Shown piece after piece: positions 37,511 to 46,392 of a stretch of 64,000 bases of DNA. The DNA comes from Botrimarina mediterranea (GTDB lineage: Bacteria > Planctomycetota > Planctomycetia > Pirellulales > Lacipirellulaceae). The translations under genes were made by a program, and so were the position numbers. The stretch's first letter is position 1, and each line of letters begins with the position of its first letter. The notes under the pieces are model-generated. The model was not told where the DNA came from. It saw nothing but the letters and a program-made list of their open reading frames with translations, and searched no databases. The stretch spans positions 1,459,363 through 1,523,362 of the forward strand of contig NZ_CP036349.1 of assembly GCF_007753265.1 (NCBI RefSeq), in the 5' to 3' direction.

Positions 37511-38854
37511 ATGTCAGAACCGATCATTAGTGTGTCTGGGTTGCGGGGCGTTATTGGCGAGTCGCTGACGCCGGCCGTCGCCGCGCGTTACGTCGCCGCG
37601 TTTGCCGGGGCGTTGCCCGAAGGAAAAGTCCTTGTCACGCGCGACGGGCGGGCGACGGGGCCGATGATTGCCGATGCGGTCCGCGCGGCGATCGCCGCCG
37701 CGGGGCGCACGCCGCTCGACGCCGGGGTCGCCTCGACGCCAACGGCCGGCGTGCTCGTCCGTAGCGAAGGCTGCGTCGGCGGCGTGCAGATCTCCGCCAG
37801 TCACAACCCGGCCGAGTACAACGGCCTCAAGCTCTTCGGCGGCGACGGCCGGATCATCCCGGCGCCCCGTGGCGAAGAGGTGAAGCAGCGCTACTTCGAC
37901 GGCCCGATCCCCTGGGCCACGCACGACAAGATCGGCGCCGCCGAGACGCTCGCCGACTCGACAAGCGAGCACCTACGGTTGGTCTTAGCGATCGTCGATG
38001 TTGAGCTTATCCGCGCGAAGCGGTTCAAGGTTCTGCTCGACGCCAACCACGGTTCGGGCGCTGTGCTCGGCAAGCCCTTGCTCGAGGCGCTGGGTTGTGA
38101 CGTGACGGTCTTCGGCGCGGCGCCAACGGGCTTGTTCGTGCATCCGCCGGAGCCGACCGAGACCAACCTGACGCTCGTCGCCGAGCAGGGCGCGCAAGGG
38201 GGCTACGACGCGGTCTTCTGCCAAGACCCCGACGCCGACCGGCTGGCGATCATCGACGGCGCCGGGCGTTACCTTGGCGAAGAGTTGACGCTCGCCCTGT
38301 GCGTCGAACACCTGCTGCGGCAGACGCCGGGGCCGATCGTGTCGAACTGCTCCTCGAGCCGCGTCACGCAGGACCTCGCCGAGAAGCACGGCGTACCGTT
38401 CCATCGCTCGGCGGTAGGCGAGGCGAACGTCGTCGATGCGATGCTGGCGTGCGGCGCCGTGCTGGGCGGTGAAGGGGCAGGGGGGGTGATCCACCCGCAG
38501 GTGGTTCTCGTGCGCGACAGCTTTGTCGGAATGGCGATGGTGCTCGACGCGATGGCGTCGCGCGGCCTGTCGCTGGCCCAGCTCGCCGACGAACTGCCCG
38601 CCTACGCGATCCACAAGACCAAGGCGACGGTCGCGCCGGCCCAACTCGCCGCGACCCTGGCGAAGATCGAGAAGCACTTCGCCGACGCCGAAGTCGACAA
38701 GATGGACGGCCTGCGACTCGACTGGCCTGCCGAAAAGAAATGGCTCCTCGTCCGCGCGAGCAACACCGAGCCGATCGTGCGTCTGATCGCCGAGGCACCC
38801 GACAAGGCCGCGGCCGTGGCGGTTTGTGAGGAAGCCGCCGCGTTGATCGATTGA
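37511..38854 (+). CDS. glmM: Phosphoglucosamine mutase-type phosphohexomutase (GlmM-like)
   Basis: 447 residues of the alpha-D-phosphohexomutase family. The phospho-Ser loop is VQISASHNPAEYNG (Ser at about residue 97), the Mg-binding loop is DPDADRLAIID, and the C-terminal phosphate-binding loop is RASNTEPIVRLIAEA. The N-terminus SEPIISVSGLRGVIG is short, as in GlmM. GlmM converts glucosamine-6-P to glucosamine-1-P for peptidoglycan and LPS; the family also contains phosphomannomutases, and the sugar-binding loop GGEGAGGVIHP here differs from the bacterial GlmM GGEQSGH, so the substrate is not fixed by sequence. The next gene starts 24 bp after the stop. Confidence 0.85.
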   Translation: MSEPIISVSGLRGVIGESLTPAVAARYVAAFAGALPEGKVLVTRDGRATGPMIADAVRAAIAAAGRTPLDAGVASTPTAGVLVRSEGCVGGVQISASHNPAEYNGLKLFGGDGRIIPAPRGEEVKQRYFDGPIPWATHDKIGAAETLADSTSEHLRLVLAIVDVELIRAKRFKVLLDANHGSGAVLGKPLLEALGCDVTVFGAAPTGLFVHPPEPTETNLTLVAEQGAQGGYDAVFCQDPDADRLAIIDGAGRYLGEELTLALCVEHLLRQTPGPIVSNCSSSRVTQDLAEKHGVPFHRSAVGEANVVDAMLACGAVLGGEGAGGVIHPQVVLVRDSFVGMAMVLDAMASRGLSLAQLADELPAYAIHKTKATVAPAQLAATLAKIEKHFADAEVDKMDGLRLDWPAEKKWLLVRASNTEPIVRLIAEAPDKAAAVAVCEEAAALID

Positions 38855-38878
38855 ATGGCGAAGTTTAGGGAGACAGCG

Positions 38879-39778
38879 ATGCGATACTCGGTCGTCTTAC
38901 TGGCGATGTTGACGACGCTGTTGGGCGTCGCCGACGCCGAAATGCGCCTGCCACAGTGGCCGCGATGCGTGGTATGGGAGCCGCAGTTTGTTGGCGTCGG
39001 CATGGCGAACATCACGCTTGCCCGTCCGCGGCCGTTGCGGGTGCATGCTTTGCGGGTCGACCTCGACGCTCAGGGGCTCTCGCTCGTCACCGATCAGGAC
39101 AACGGCGACCGAGAACTCGAGGTCGATGGCCTGCGGACCAGTTCGTTCCTCTTACGGAACGGTTGCCAGGCGGCGATCAACGCCAGCGCGTTCTGGCCGC
39201 TTCACAAAGAAGACGGCGGCGAGCAGGACATCCGCGGGTTGGTGATTGCTGAGGGCGAGGTTGTCTCGCGCATCGACGAAGACAAGCCTCGCTCAGCCGT
39301 CGTGTTCCGCGCCGACCGCCGCGCGGCGATTGTTGATCCCCCCGTCGATATCGACGGCGTCGTCACGGCGATTGGCGGCTACGGCGACTTGTTGCGAAAC
39401 GGCGCCGCCGTTCCCACCCACGAGTACGACGAGTTCGTCGAGAACCAGCACCCGCGGACGGCGCTGGGAATTAGCGAAGGCGGTCGGACGCTGATCCTCG
39501 TTGTGGTTGACGGGCGCCAGCCGGGGTACAGCGAGGGGGTGAGTCTTCCCGAGCTGAGCGAAATTATGCGGCTTTTCGGCGCCGAGGACGCGGTTAATCT
39601 CGACGGCGGCGGGACGTCGACGATGGTCATCGAACGACCAGTTGAACGACGGGGCGCCGGCGGTTTCCAGCTCGTGAATCGACCGATCCAAGGCGGCGTT
39701 CCCGGAACCGAGCGGGTTTCCGCGAGCCATCTCGGCGTTCGGGCGACGCGGTTGCCGTATTCTCCGCAGGTTCGCTAG
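38879..39778 (+). CDS. Exported phosphodiester glycosidase (NAGPA-domain) protein
   Basis: 299 residues with a signal peptide (RYSVVLLAMLTTLLGVADA). The body matches the NAGPA (phosphodiester glycosidase) domain: QAAINASAFWP for the xxGGYF block, HPRTALGISEGGRTLILVVVDGRQPGYSEG, and DAVNLDGGGTSTMVIE, which is the most conserved part (the LDGGGSTTM motif). Members remove N-acetylglucosamine-phosphodiester or related caps, and bacterial ones process envelope polymers. Start ATG at 38879 follows AGGGAG with good spacing; an in-frame ATG directly after the glmM stop (38855) is possible but adds 8 residues before the signal. The close spacing suggests an operon with glmM. Confidence 0.87.
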   Translation: MRYSVVLLAMLTTLLGVADAEMRLPQWPRCVVWEPQFVGVGMANITLARPRPLRVHALRVDLDAQGLSLVTDQDNGDRELEVDGLRTSSFLLRNGCQAAINASAFWPLHKEDGGEQDIRGLVIAEGEVVSRIDEDKPRSAVVFRADRRAAIVDPPVDIDGVVTAIGGYGDLLRNGAAVPTHEYDEFVENQHPRTALGISEGGRTLILVVVDGRQPGYSEGVSLPELSEIMRLFGAEDAVNLDGGGTSTMVIERPVERRGAGGFQLVNRPIQGGVPGTERVSASHLGVRATRLPYSPQVR

Positions 39779-39946
39779 TCTTCCTGTTGGCCATATCCCC
39801 GCACAGGATGCGCTTTTGAGGGGTTTGGTTGCTTGCGGCGACCTTGGCAATCTTGCGGGGCAGGTATAGGTTCGGGGATTCGCAACTGCCCTGCCTGGGG
39901 CCGCCAATCGGTAGCGCCCCGACTTCCCCGCCACCTACACGCCGTT

Positions 39947-42367
39947 ATGTTCGCCGAGCGGATCGCCGCGCTGATCAACCGCCACTGGATGTGGCTCTTG
40001 ATTGGCTGGGTGGTGCTGGCTGTGGGCCTAAAGCTGGTGGCGCCGACATGGGACTCGATCGCTAAAGACGGTGACCTGGAGTATCTGCCGGCCAATGTGC
40101 CGAGCCTCCGCGGCGAGCGGCTGTTGCAGGAGTCCTTTCCCAACGAGAAGGCGCACAGCCAAGTCAGCCTTGTTCTGTCGCGCGACGGCGAACAGCTGAC
40201 CGCGGATGATCGACGCTTCGGACTCTTGCTCGCTGAAGCGATCCGCAACGACGAGGAGCTCCCGCTCGTTGATGTGTGGGACGAGACGACCCAAGTCGTC
40301 GGCGACATGCTGCTTGCCAATGAGGGCAAGGCGTCGATGGTCGTCGCCCGACTCACTAGCGGGCTTATGGATGTCGGCAACGTCCGACTCTTGCGGCAGA
40401 TGGAACAGCTGATCGCCGAACACGAGGACAAGCGGCCGGAGGGGCTCGTCGTCGATCTCACCGGTTCGGCGATGATCGGCGGCGACATGCGGGCGTCGAT
40501 CGCCGAAAGCCTCGCCAGCACCGAGATGACAACGGTCCTGCTGGTGCTCGGCTGTCTGATCGTCATCTACCGCGCGCCCGTGCTGGTGCTGATCCCGCTG
40601 GCGACGATCGGCGTGTCGCTGTCGGTGGCGACCGATACGGTGGCCCTGCTCGCCCAGAACTTCGGCGCCGACGCCTTCGACTGGTCGCAGTTCAAGATCT
40701 TCACGACGACCAAGATCTTTGTCGTGGTGATCCTCTTCGGCGCCGGCACCGACTTCTGCCTGTTCCTGATCGCCCGTTACAAGGAAGAGCTCGCGAGCGG
40801 CGTCCCCCGCAGTGAGGCGGCGGGTCGCGCCCTGGCGAATGTCTCCGACGCGCTCTTCGGCAGCGCCATGACGACGATCCTCGGTCTGGCGACGATGGTC
40901 TTCGCGCAGTACGGCAAGTTCGTCAGCAGCGGGCCGATCGTCGCCGTATGCCTGTTCATCGCGCTCATCGCAAGCGTCACCTTCGCGCCGGCGCTGTTGC
41001 GGGCGCTGGGGCCGCTGGTTTTCTGGCCATACGGCAGAAAGCTTCTCGAACGTGAGAGAACCGACTCGGGCGAACAGGCCGAAGCGCGGGTCTGGGGCTG
41101 GGTCGCCGATATGGTGATGCGCCGCCCCGCCACCATCCTGGCGTTGTCGGTCTGGCTGGCGGCTCCGCTGGTTTACTTCGGCGCGAACGTTGGCGTCACG
41201 CACGACTTGATGGCCGACCTCGCTCCGGACCGCGTGTCGGTTGTCGGCGCCGAGGCGATCGGTCGCTACTACGACGAAGGGACGATCGCCCCGATGAAGG
41301 TCGTCGCCAAGTTGTCGGACGACGTCGTCGCGGGCAAGGGCGAGGGCGCCGAGCCGCTCGACCTGCGGACCGCCGACGGTAGGTTCGCGATCGCGCCGCT
41401 GCACTCGATGCTCCACGACCTGGGTCAAGTCGCCGACGTCCGCAGCCTCTACCTGCCGACGGGCGGCGACCCACGCAACCGCAGCTTCCTCGGCGGCGCC
41501 GCGTTCCGTGATCTGGCGGCGGCGGGGAGCCCGATCACCGCCGACACATTCGTCTCGCACACGGCGCCCAACGAGGGTCGCGTCACGCAGCTCTCCTTGA
41601 TCCTTTCGGACAATCCGTTCAGCAAGACGGCCCGCGACAAGATCCCCGCCATGCAAGCGGCGCTCGCCGAGTTTGCCAAGCAGAAGACCGTCAACGACGC
41701 GCCCAACCCGTGGTACGGCGCCACGTTCGAGCTGGTGGGCACCACGCCCGGCATGCGTGATCTCGAGCTCATCACGAACAGCGACAACGTCCGCATCCAG
41801 GTGCTGACGGTCGCCGCGGTCTACATGGTGCTGCTGGTGATCCTTCGGCGACCGATGACGTGCGCGTTCCTGATCGTCTCGGTGTTGGTCAGCTATTGGG
41901 TGACCCTCGGCGCCACGAGCCTGTTCTTCGAGTGGTGCTACGGCGACACGTTCCGCGGCCTCGATTGGAAGGTGCCGATCTTCTTGTTCGTGATCCTGAT
42001 CGCGGTCGGTCAGGACTACAACATCTACTTGGTGACCCGCGTCTATGAAGAGCAACGCACGCACGGGCTCCGTGAAGGCTTGCGGCGAGCGATCGTCCAA
42101 ACGGGCGGCATCATCACCAGCTGCGGCGTCATCATGGCCGGGACCTTCATCGCGATGGCCACCGGCACGCTCCGCGGCATGATCGAGCTCGGCTTCGCGC
42201 TGGCCCTGGGCGTGCTGCTCGATACCTTCTTTGTCCGCACGGTGGTGGTGCCGTGCTACTTCGCGCTGCTCGCCCGCAACGAGCGGGCCAAGCCGACGCC
42301 CGCCGAAGCCATCGAGACGACGACCCCGATGTCCCGCCGCCACCACGCCAAAGCCGGCGTCTCTTGA
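39947..42367 (+). CDS. MMPL/RND-family transporter
   Basis: 806 residues. The RND topology is duplicated: TM1 (MWLLIGWVVLAVGLKLVAP), periplasmic loop, TM2-6 with GAGTDFCLFLIARYKEEL, then TM7, loop, and TM8-12 with VGQDYNIYLVTRVYEEQRTHG. The two internal-TM motifs with GTDF and GQDY are diagnostic of MMPL proteins, which export lipids or glycolipids and lack a partner in the outer membrane. Start ATG at 39947 (MFAERIAALINRHW) is chosen because the preceding in-frame 38 residues are Arg/Pro-rich. The C-terminus is a short cytoplasmic tail with His (SRRHHAKAG). No partner gene nearby; substrate unknown, possibly hopanoid or other lipid. Confidence 0.9.
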   Translation: MFAERIAALINRHWMWLLIGWVVLAVGLKLVAPTWDSIAKDGDLEYLPANVPSLRGERLLQESFPNEKAHSQVSLVLSRDGEQLTADDRRFGLLLAEAIRNDEELPLVDVWDETTQVVGDMLLANEGKASMVVARLTSGLMDVGNVRLLRQMEQLIAEHEDKRPEGLVVDLTGSAMIGGDMRASIAESLASTEMTTVLLVLGCLIVIYRAPVLVLIPLATIGVSLSVATDTVALLAQNFGADAFDWSQFKIFTTTKIFVVVILFGAGTDFCLFLIARYKEELASGVPRSEAAGRALANVSDALFGSAMTTILGLATMVFAQYGKFVSSGPIVAVCLFIALIASVTFAPALLRALGPLVFWPYGRKLLERERTDSGEQAEARVWGWVADMVMRRPATILALSVWLAAPLVYFGANVGVTHDLMADLAPDRVSVVGAEAIGRYYDEGTIAPMKVVAKLSDDVVAGKGEGAEPLDLRTADGRFAIAPLHSMLHDLGQVADVRSLYLPTGGDPRNRSFLGGAAFRDLAAAGSPITADTFVSHTAPNEGRVTQLSLILSDNPFSKTARDKIPAMQAALAEFAKQKTVNDAPNPWYGATFELVGTTPGMRDLELITNSDNVRIQVLTVAAVYMVLLVILRRPMTCAFLIVSVLVSYWVTLGATSLFFEWCYGDTFRGLDWKVPIFLFVILIAVGQDYNIYLVTRVYEEQRTHGLREGLRRAIVQTGGIITSCGVIMAGTFIAMATGTLRGMIELGFALALGVLLDTFFVRTVVVPCYFALLARNERAKPTPAEAIETTTPMSRRHHAKAGVS

Positions 42368-42558
42368 GGCTGGATGCCCCCTGGAAAACACGGGGTTTTC
42401 CGCGGCGCCCTCTGTGAGCCGCATAGAGGGGTCGCCTGTGCGTTCCTCCTCGGGGTCGACGAAGATGTCGAGGAACCGAAAAAGTCGCGTCCTAGGGCCC
42501 TCCTGTCGCTTCTGGACGCATGTCCAGAGGTCTCGCCCCCGCCGAACCCCACCGAGAC

Positions 42559-42630
42559 GCCGGAGCCGGGGGCGCGAGCCCTCGGTGGGAAGCGCGTACC
42601 CGGCGGCCACCGAGGGCTTGCGCCCACGGC
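42559..42630. repeat. REP-like palindromic repeat, GC-rich family (copy 2)
   Basis: GAGCCGGGGGCGCGAGCC followed by CTCGGTGG on the left and CCACCGAGGG followed by CTTGCGCCCACGGCTCAG on the right. It shares the outline of the element at 5229-5305 (AGCCGCGGGCG ... CGCCCGCGGCT). It abuts the stop codon of the SSS transporter gene and may serve as its terminator. Confidence 0.65.
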
Positions 42631-44571
42631 TCAGACGCTCTCTTTTTTGCGCTGGGTTAGGAGGGAGACGACCACCAGCGTTGCGAACCCCAGCGGGATC
42701 GTCACCAAGCCCGGTTGGCTGAATGGCATCGGCGCGTCGGCGGCGGGGAGGCCGTAGACCTTCGAGAACGTGTCGGCGGAGAGCAGGATCCAGGTCAGCG
42801 AGCTGACCATCCCCACCGCGACCGCGGCGATGATCCCTTGCTTGGTGACCCGCGGCCAGAAGAGCAGCATCACCAGCGCCGGCAGGTTCGCCGACGCCGC
42901 CACGCTGAACGCCCAGCCGACCAGGTAGCTGACGTTCATCCCCTTGAAGAGGATCCCCAGCGCCACCGCGATCAGGCCGACGGCGACCGACGCGAACTTG
43001 GCGACGGTGACCTTGGTGCGGTCGTCGAGCGGCTCGCTACGGAAGCTGTCCACCAGGTCGTGCGTCACGGCGCCGGCCGAGGCCAAGATCAAGCCGCTGA
43101 CCGTGCCAAGCACCGTCGTAAAAGCGATCGCCGAGATCACCGCGAAGAGCGTCTCGCCGACGCTCCGCGCCAAGAGCGGCGCCGCCATGTTGGTGTCGAC
43201 CGGGTCGAGCGCGCCGCTGGTCATCGCGCCGAGGCCGAGATACAGCGTCAGCACGTAGAAGAAGCCGATGCAACCGATGCCGACGATCGTGCTCTTCCGC
43301 GCGGCGGCCTCGTCCTTGACCGTGTAGTAACGGATTAAGATGTGCGGCAGCGACGCGGTGCCGCCGAACAGCGCGAGCATCAGCGACAGGAAGTCGAGCT
43401 TGTCGAGCCAGCGGCCGCTGCGGATGCCGGCGAACGTCGGGTGCTCGCCGGGACGCAGCACTTTCGAGCCCGGCGTCACCTGTGGGTAGTAAACGACGCT
43501 CTTGCCGCCGTCGGCCTCGGCGATCGTTTGGTTACGCCACAGCTTGATGTCGCTGTCGCCGATCGTGCGGAAGAACTCCAGCGGACCGAGTGGCCCGGTC
43601 TCGGCGACGCCGCCCGGCAAACGGGCGATGCTGCCGACCGGCAGCAGTTCGGCCTCTCCCTCACCGCGTCCCTTCGGCAGGCCGGCGACAAGCGTCTTGC
43701 CCTCGGGCGTGGTGGTGACGATCTGCGCCTCGTCGAGGTACGTGGCGCCGTCGGCGTCGGTGCGCGGCTTCCATACCGAGAGCCGGCTTGTCGCCTCGTC
43801 GCGCGTCACGATGAACGGCGTTCCGACCCAGCCGGCGGCGGGTTCGAGGACGGTTTCGTCGGGAAGCCCCGGGATGGTCGTGCCGTCGGCAATCGCTGTC
43901 GGCAACGGGCCGAGCGTCCGCAAGGCGACTTCGTTGTTCACAGAGCCCCCCGTCGTCAGCCCGCGGCTGAGCACGATGATCGAGAGGACGGCGCTGAAGA
44001 TCACCAGCAGGGCGCCCTTCAGGAACTGCACCCACGTCGTCGAGACCATCCCCGCCGTGACAACGATCAGGATCACGATCGCGCCCACCAGCACCACGCC
44101 TTGCCAATGCGGCAGTCCCAGCAGCGGCTGCACCAATGCCCCCGCTCCGACCATCTGCGGGATCAGGTAAAAGACGCTCACCGCCAGCGTGCTGACGCCA
44201 GCGACGATGCGGATGCCGCGCGATTGAAAGCTCGAGTTTAGCGCGTCGGCGAACGTGTAACGCCCCAGCCGCCGCATCGGCTCGGCGACAACGAACAACG
44301 CGACAATCCATCCCGCCAGGTAGCCGATCGAGTAGAGGAAGCCGTCGTAGCCATAGAACGCGATCATCCCGCAGATGCCGAGGAACGACGCGGCCGACAG
44401 GTAGTCGCCGGCGAACGCGACGCCGTTCACGAACCAGGGGATCTGCCCGTGGGCTGCGAAGTACCCGGCCGACGATTTGGCGCCGCGGCCGAGATAAAAA
44501 CTCAGCCCGAGCGTGACGACCACGAACGCCAAGAAAACGCCAAACGCCAGCAGCGAAAAGTCGTAGATCAT
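42631..44571 (-). CDS. Sodium:solute symporter family permease (ActP/acetate-type)
   Basis: 646 residues with ~13 hydrophobic segments. The N-terminus GRGAKSSAGYFAAHGQIPWFVNGVAFAGDYLSAASFLG is a close match to ActP-type cation/acetate symporters. A long loop of ~130 residues in the middle (around residues 215-370) carries no TM and is not in E. coli ActP. The conserved LPHILIRYYTVKDEAAARKST block follows it, then SAIAFTTVLGTVSGLILASAGAVTHDLVDS, again ActP-like. The upstream gene is a DUF485 protein, the usual partner (yjcH-actP pair), overlapped by ATGA. Short-chain carboxylate uptake is the likely role. Confidence 0.93.
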   Translation of the reverse strand: MIYDFSLLAFGVFLAFVVVTLGLSFYLGRGAKSSAGYFAAHGQIPWFVNGVAFAGDYLSAASFLGICGMIAFYGYDGFLYSIGYLAGWIVALFVVAEPMRRLGRYTFADALNSSFQSRGIRIVAGVSTLAVSVFYLIPQMVGAGALVQPLLGLPHWQGVVLVGAIVILIVVTAGMVSTTWVQFLKGALLVIFSAVLSIIVLSRGLTTGGSVNNEVALRTLGPLPTAIADGTTIPGLPDETVLEPAAGWVGTPFIVTRDEATSRLSVWKPRTDADGATYLDEAQIVTTTPEGKTLVAGLPKGRGEGEAELLPVGSIARLPGGVAETGPLGPLEFFRTIGDSDIKLWRNQTIAEADGGKSVVYYPQVTPGSKVLRPGEHPTFAGIRSGRWLDKLDFLSLMLALFGGTASLPHILIRYYTVKDEAAARKSTIVGIGCIGFFYVLTLYLGLGAMTSGALDPVDTNMAAPLLARSVGETLFAVISAIAFTTVLGTVSGLILASAGAVTHDLVDSFRSEPLDDRTKVTVAKFASVAVGLIAVALGILFKGMNVSYLVGWAFSVAASANLPALVMLLFWPRVTKQGIIAAVAVGMVSSLTWILLSADTFSKVYGLPAADAPMPFSQPGLVTIPLGFATLVVVSLLTQRKKESV

Positions 44572-44819
44572 CGCGACGCCCCCTCACGGCCGTTTGCAAG
44601 GTCGCGTGGCCCACGGTCGGCCATCACGCCGTAGATGAGGGCCAGCACCAAGGCGAGCACGATCAGCCCGAACCCGCTGAGGATGGCGAGGTTGAGCCCC
44701 GCAACGGGTTTGACGTCCATCCAGTCGGGCGCAAAAGCGCTGACGAACACAAACGCCGCGTAACACGCCGCATAGACGATAAAGAGACCCAACCCAATCC
44801 GGGCGTTGCGGCCAGCCAT
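44568..44819 (-). CDS. DUF485-family small membrane protein (YjcH-like)
   Basis: 83 residues with two TM helices (GLGLFIVYAACYAAFVFVSAF and LAILSGFGLIVLALVLALIYG). This is the standard layout of DUF485, which is always found next to acetate/SSS permeases and is thought to assist them. Its stop overlaps the permease start (ATGA at 44568-44571), so the two are translationally coupled. Start ATG at 44819 is preceded by GAGG at about -10; an in-frame TTG one codon earlier is possible. Confidence 0.88.
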   Translation of the reverse strand: MAGRNARIGLGLFIVYAACYAAFVFVSAFAPDWMDVKPVAGLNLAILSGFGLIVLALVLALIYGVMADRGPRDLANGREGASR

Positions 44820-44940
44820 CAAGGGAGCCTCAGAGCAACAAGAGGAGCGAACCGGCGAGAGCCCAACGGCAAAGCCGACGGGGACAGATTAGCGGTTGGG
44901 GCCCGGAGATAGAACCGGGGAAGAGGCCTGAGAAAACCTG

Positions 44941-46020
44941 CTAGGCGTTTGAGCCAGCCAGGTCGGCGGACTTCTTAGCTTGCTTAGCGCGCCATGTCGC
45001 AGAAAGTCGCCTCGGCTCGTCTCTGCCTTGAGTAGAATTAACGTACCACCACTTGTTGCCCTTGGCACTCAAGTCCATGGACTGGAGCTTGCGGAGTACA
45101 TGGCGATCACCGGCTTCAAGTTGCTGTCGAACGGTCTTAGCTGGCCCAAAGTCCGCTTGTCGGCAGTAGTTCAACCAGCCTTGGATCGTCGCTCGCTTAG
45201 AGGCGACGGATTGAATGGAGTTCGCCGAAACAGAACGTGACGCTGCGACAAAGATTCTGCATAGCTCTAGGGCCTCTCGGGCGTGCAGCCGGCATACTCC
45301 GGTACCCCTTCGCCGGGATACAGCGATGCTGTGGACGAGTCGTTCATCCGACGCCGTTTGATGGCCGCTCTCTTCCTTCTTCTTCCGATTGATTTTCATC
45401 CCTCGGTTCAAGAGCTCATTTTCGAGACAAGCAGTAATCTGATCGCCCGCATCTCGATCATCGCCGGAGAATACAAAGTCGTCGGCTGAACGGCTGTAAC
45501 CAAGCTTTAGGCTACCTGCCATTGAGGCGAGCAGCTGGTCGAGTCTCCAAAAGAAGATGTTAAGAGCATCGCCGCTAATAGGCGATCCTTGTGGGACCGC
45601 GCCTCTGTAGGTGAAAAGCAATACTAGAGCTTTGGACGTATCGTTGCGAAAACTTAGCGCCTGCAATTCCTTCTGCATCGCCTCTGGAGCGATAGATGGG
45701 TAGCAATCCTTCGCGTCACGAGTCCAAACATTGCGGGCGCCAAGGTGCACTCTGGCGCTCGTAAAGCATGAACGTCCCTTTATCCCGCCGTGAGCCGCCG
45801 GATGGCAAAGTCGATTTCGCTGCAAGAAGCGATGAAGTCTACGAAGGACTTTCTTCGCCATCGGCTTAAGTGGATCTATTGGGCGGTGCTTCTTACCGTC
45901 CCACCGCATCCGGCGCGGCTTGTATGCGTTATCGATATTCCTGGCAAAGAACCAGAAGGCGTTGATGCTAAGCCCCATCGCTTCAGCGAGGTGCTCTACG
46001 CGAATCTCGCTTGGTTTCAA
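44941..46020 (-). CDS. Retron-like reverse transcriptase, divergent
   Basis: 359 residues. Retron RTs copy a structured ncRNA into branched msDNA. RT0/1 is intact: LAEAMGLSINAFWFFARN, then YKPRRMRWDGKKHRPID. A SARVHLG segment sits where retrons have NAxxH. Motif A (TRDAKDCYPSI) has its Asp; the GAVPQGSPISG block is good. The catalytic box reads RSADDFVFSG, with Ser where YxDD has Tyr. The Y-region VTG is not found; VHSI stands near that place. It starts with TTG at 46020 (GGAG upstream), because this keeps RT0 whole; its first 38 bases overlap the HTH gene. GC is visibly below the surroundings. Fit to retrons is good overall, but key motifs deviate, so activity is uncertain. Confidence 0.75.
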   Translation of the reverse strand: MKPSEIRVEHLAEAMGLSINAFWFFARNIDNAYKPRRMRWDGKKHRPIDPLKPMAKKVLRRLHRFLQRNRLCHPAAHGGIKGRSCFTSARVHLGARNVWTRDAKDCYPSIAPEAMQKELQALSFRNDTSKALVLLFTYRGAVPQGSPISGDALNIFFWRLDQLLASMAGSLKLGYSRSADDFVFSGDDRDAGDQITACLENELLNRGMKINRKKKEESGHQTASDERLVHSIAVSRRRGTGVCRLHAREALELCRIFVAASRSVSANSIQSVASKRATIQGWLNYCRQADFGPAKTVRQQLEAGDRHVLRKLQSMDLSAKGNKWWYVNSTQGRDEPRRLSATWRAKQAKKSADLAGSNA

Positions 46021-46339
46021 GGCGGTACTCCATTCCCATTAGGCTTTCGAGCTTCCGTTCCATAGCCATTAAGCGATTAACCGTGTCGGTCAAATCGGCA
46101 GTTCGCTTGTCGGCCGACTTGAGCGTGTCATCGTTCATCCCAAGTATGAGTAATGCATCGGAGGGAACTCCGAGCTTGGCGGCTATACGCTTCAAGACTT
46201 CGATAGACGGTTGCCGATCGCCGCTCTCCACTAAACTGATGTACGGTACGCTGACCTCACTTAGCTTTGCTAATTCGCTGACCTTCAGCGACTTCGCTTG
46301 ACGCAATATGCGAATGGTCTTTCCCAGCTTGTTGTCCAC
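45983..46339 (-). CDS. XRE-family helix-turn-helix DNA-binding protein in the RT island
   Basis: 118 residues. The HTH covers about residues 5-60: GKTIRILRQAKSLKVSELAK, then LSEVSVPYISLVESGDRQPS, the Cro/CI recognition helix, then IEVLKRIAAKLGVPSDALL. A coiled-coil tail follows (DKRTADLTDTVNRLMAMERKLES). I start at the GTG at 46339 (AAGGA upstream); the frame is open to a TTG at 46411, which would overlap the preceding gene. The 3' end overlaps the RT start by 38 bp in another frame, so the two are coupled. Some retron types carry an HTH protein as accessory or toxin; here it may regulate the island or act as effector, which sequence cannot decide. Confidence 0.8.
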   Translation of the reverse strand: MDNKLGKTIRILRQAKSLKVSELAKLSEVSVPYISLVESGDRQPSIEVLKRIAAKLGVPSDALLILGMNDDTLKSADKRTADLTDTVNRLMAMERKLESLMGMEYRLETKRDSRRAPR

Positions 46340-46392
46340 GCGGAAAGATTCCTTGTATTCAGTATGTTGGACAGATCGTTCGTTCGCCGACC

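Noticed and set aside
40028-42610. An 860-codon open frame on the minus strand opposite the MMPL gene
   Set aside because: The product is Arg/His/Asp-rich low complexity, and the plus strand encodes a clear RND transporter.
45283-45489. A 68-codon plus-strand frame opposite the RT as a possible toxin
   Set aside because: No ribosome binding site, and it lies over the essential catalytic part of the RT.
44941-46020. The RT as part of a diversity-generating retroelement or group II intron
   Set aside because: I found no template/variable repeat pair, no accessory Avd-like gene, no maturase or endonuclease domain and no intron RNA. The RT0 region fits retrons better.
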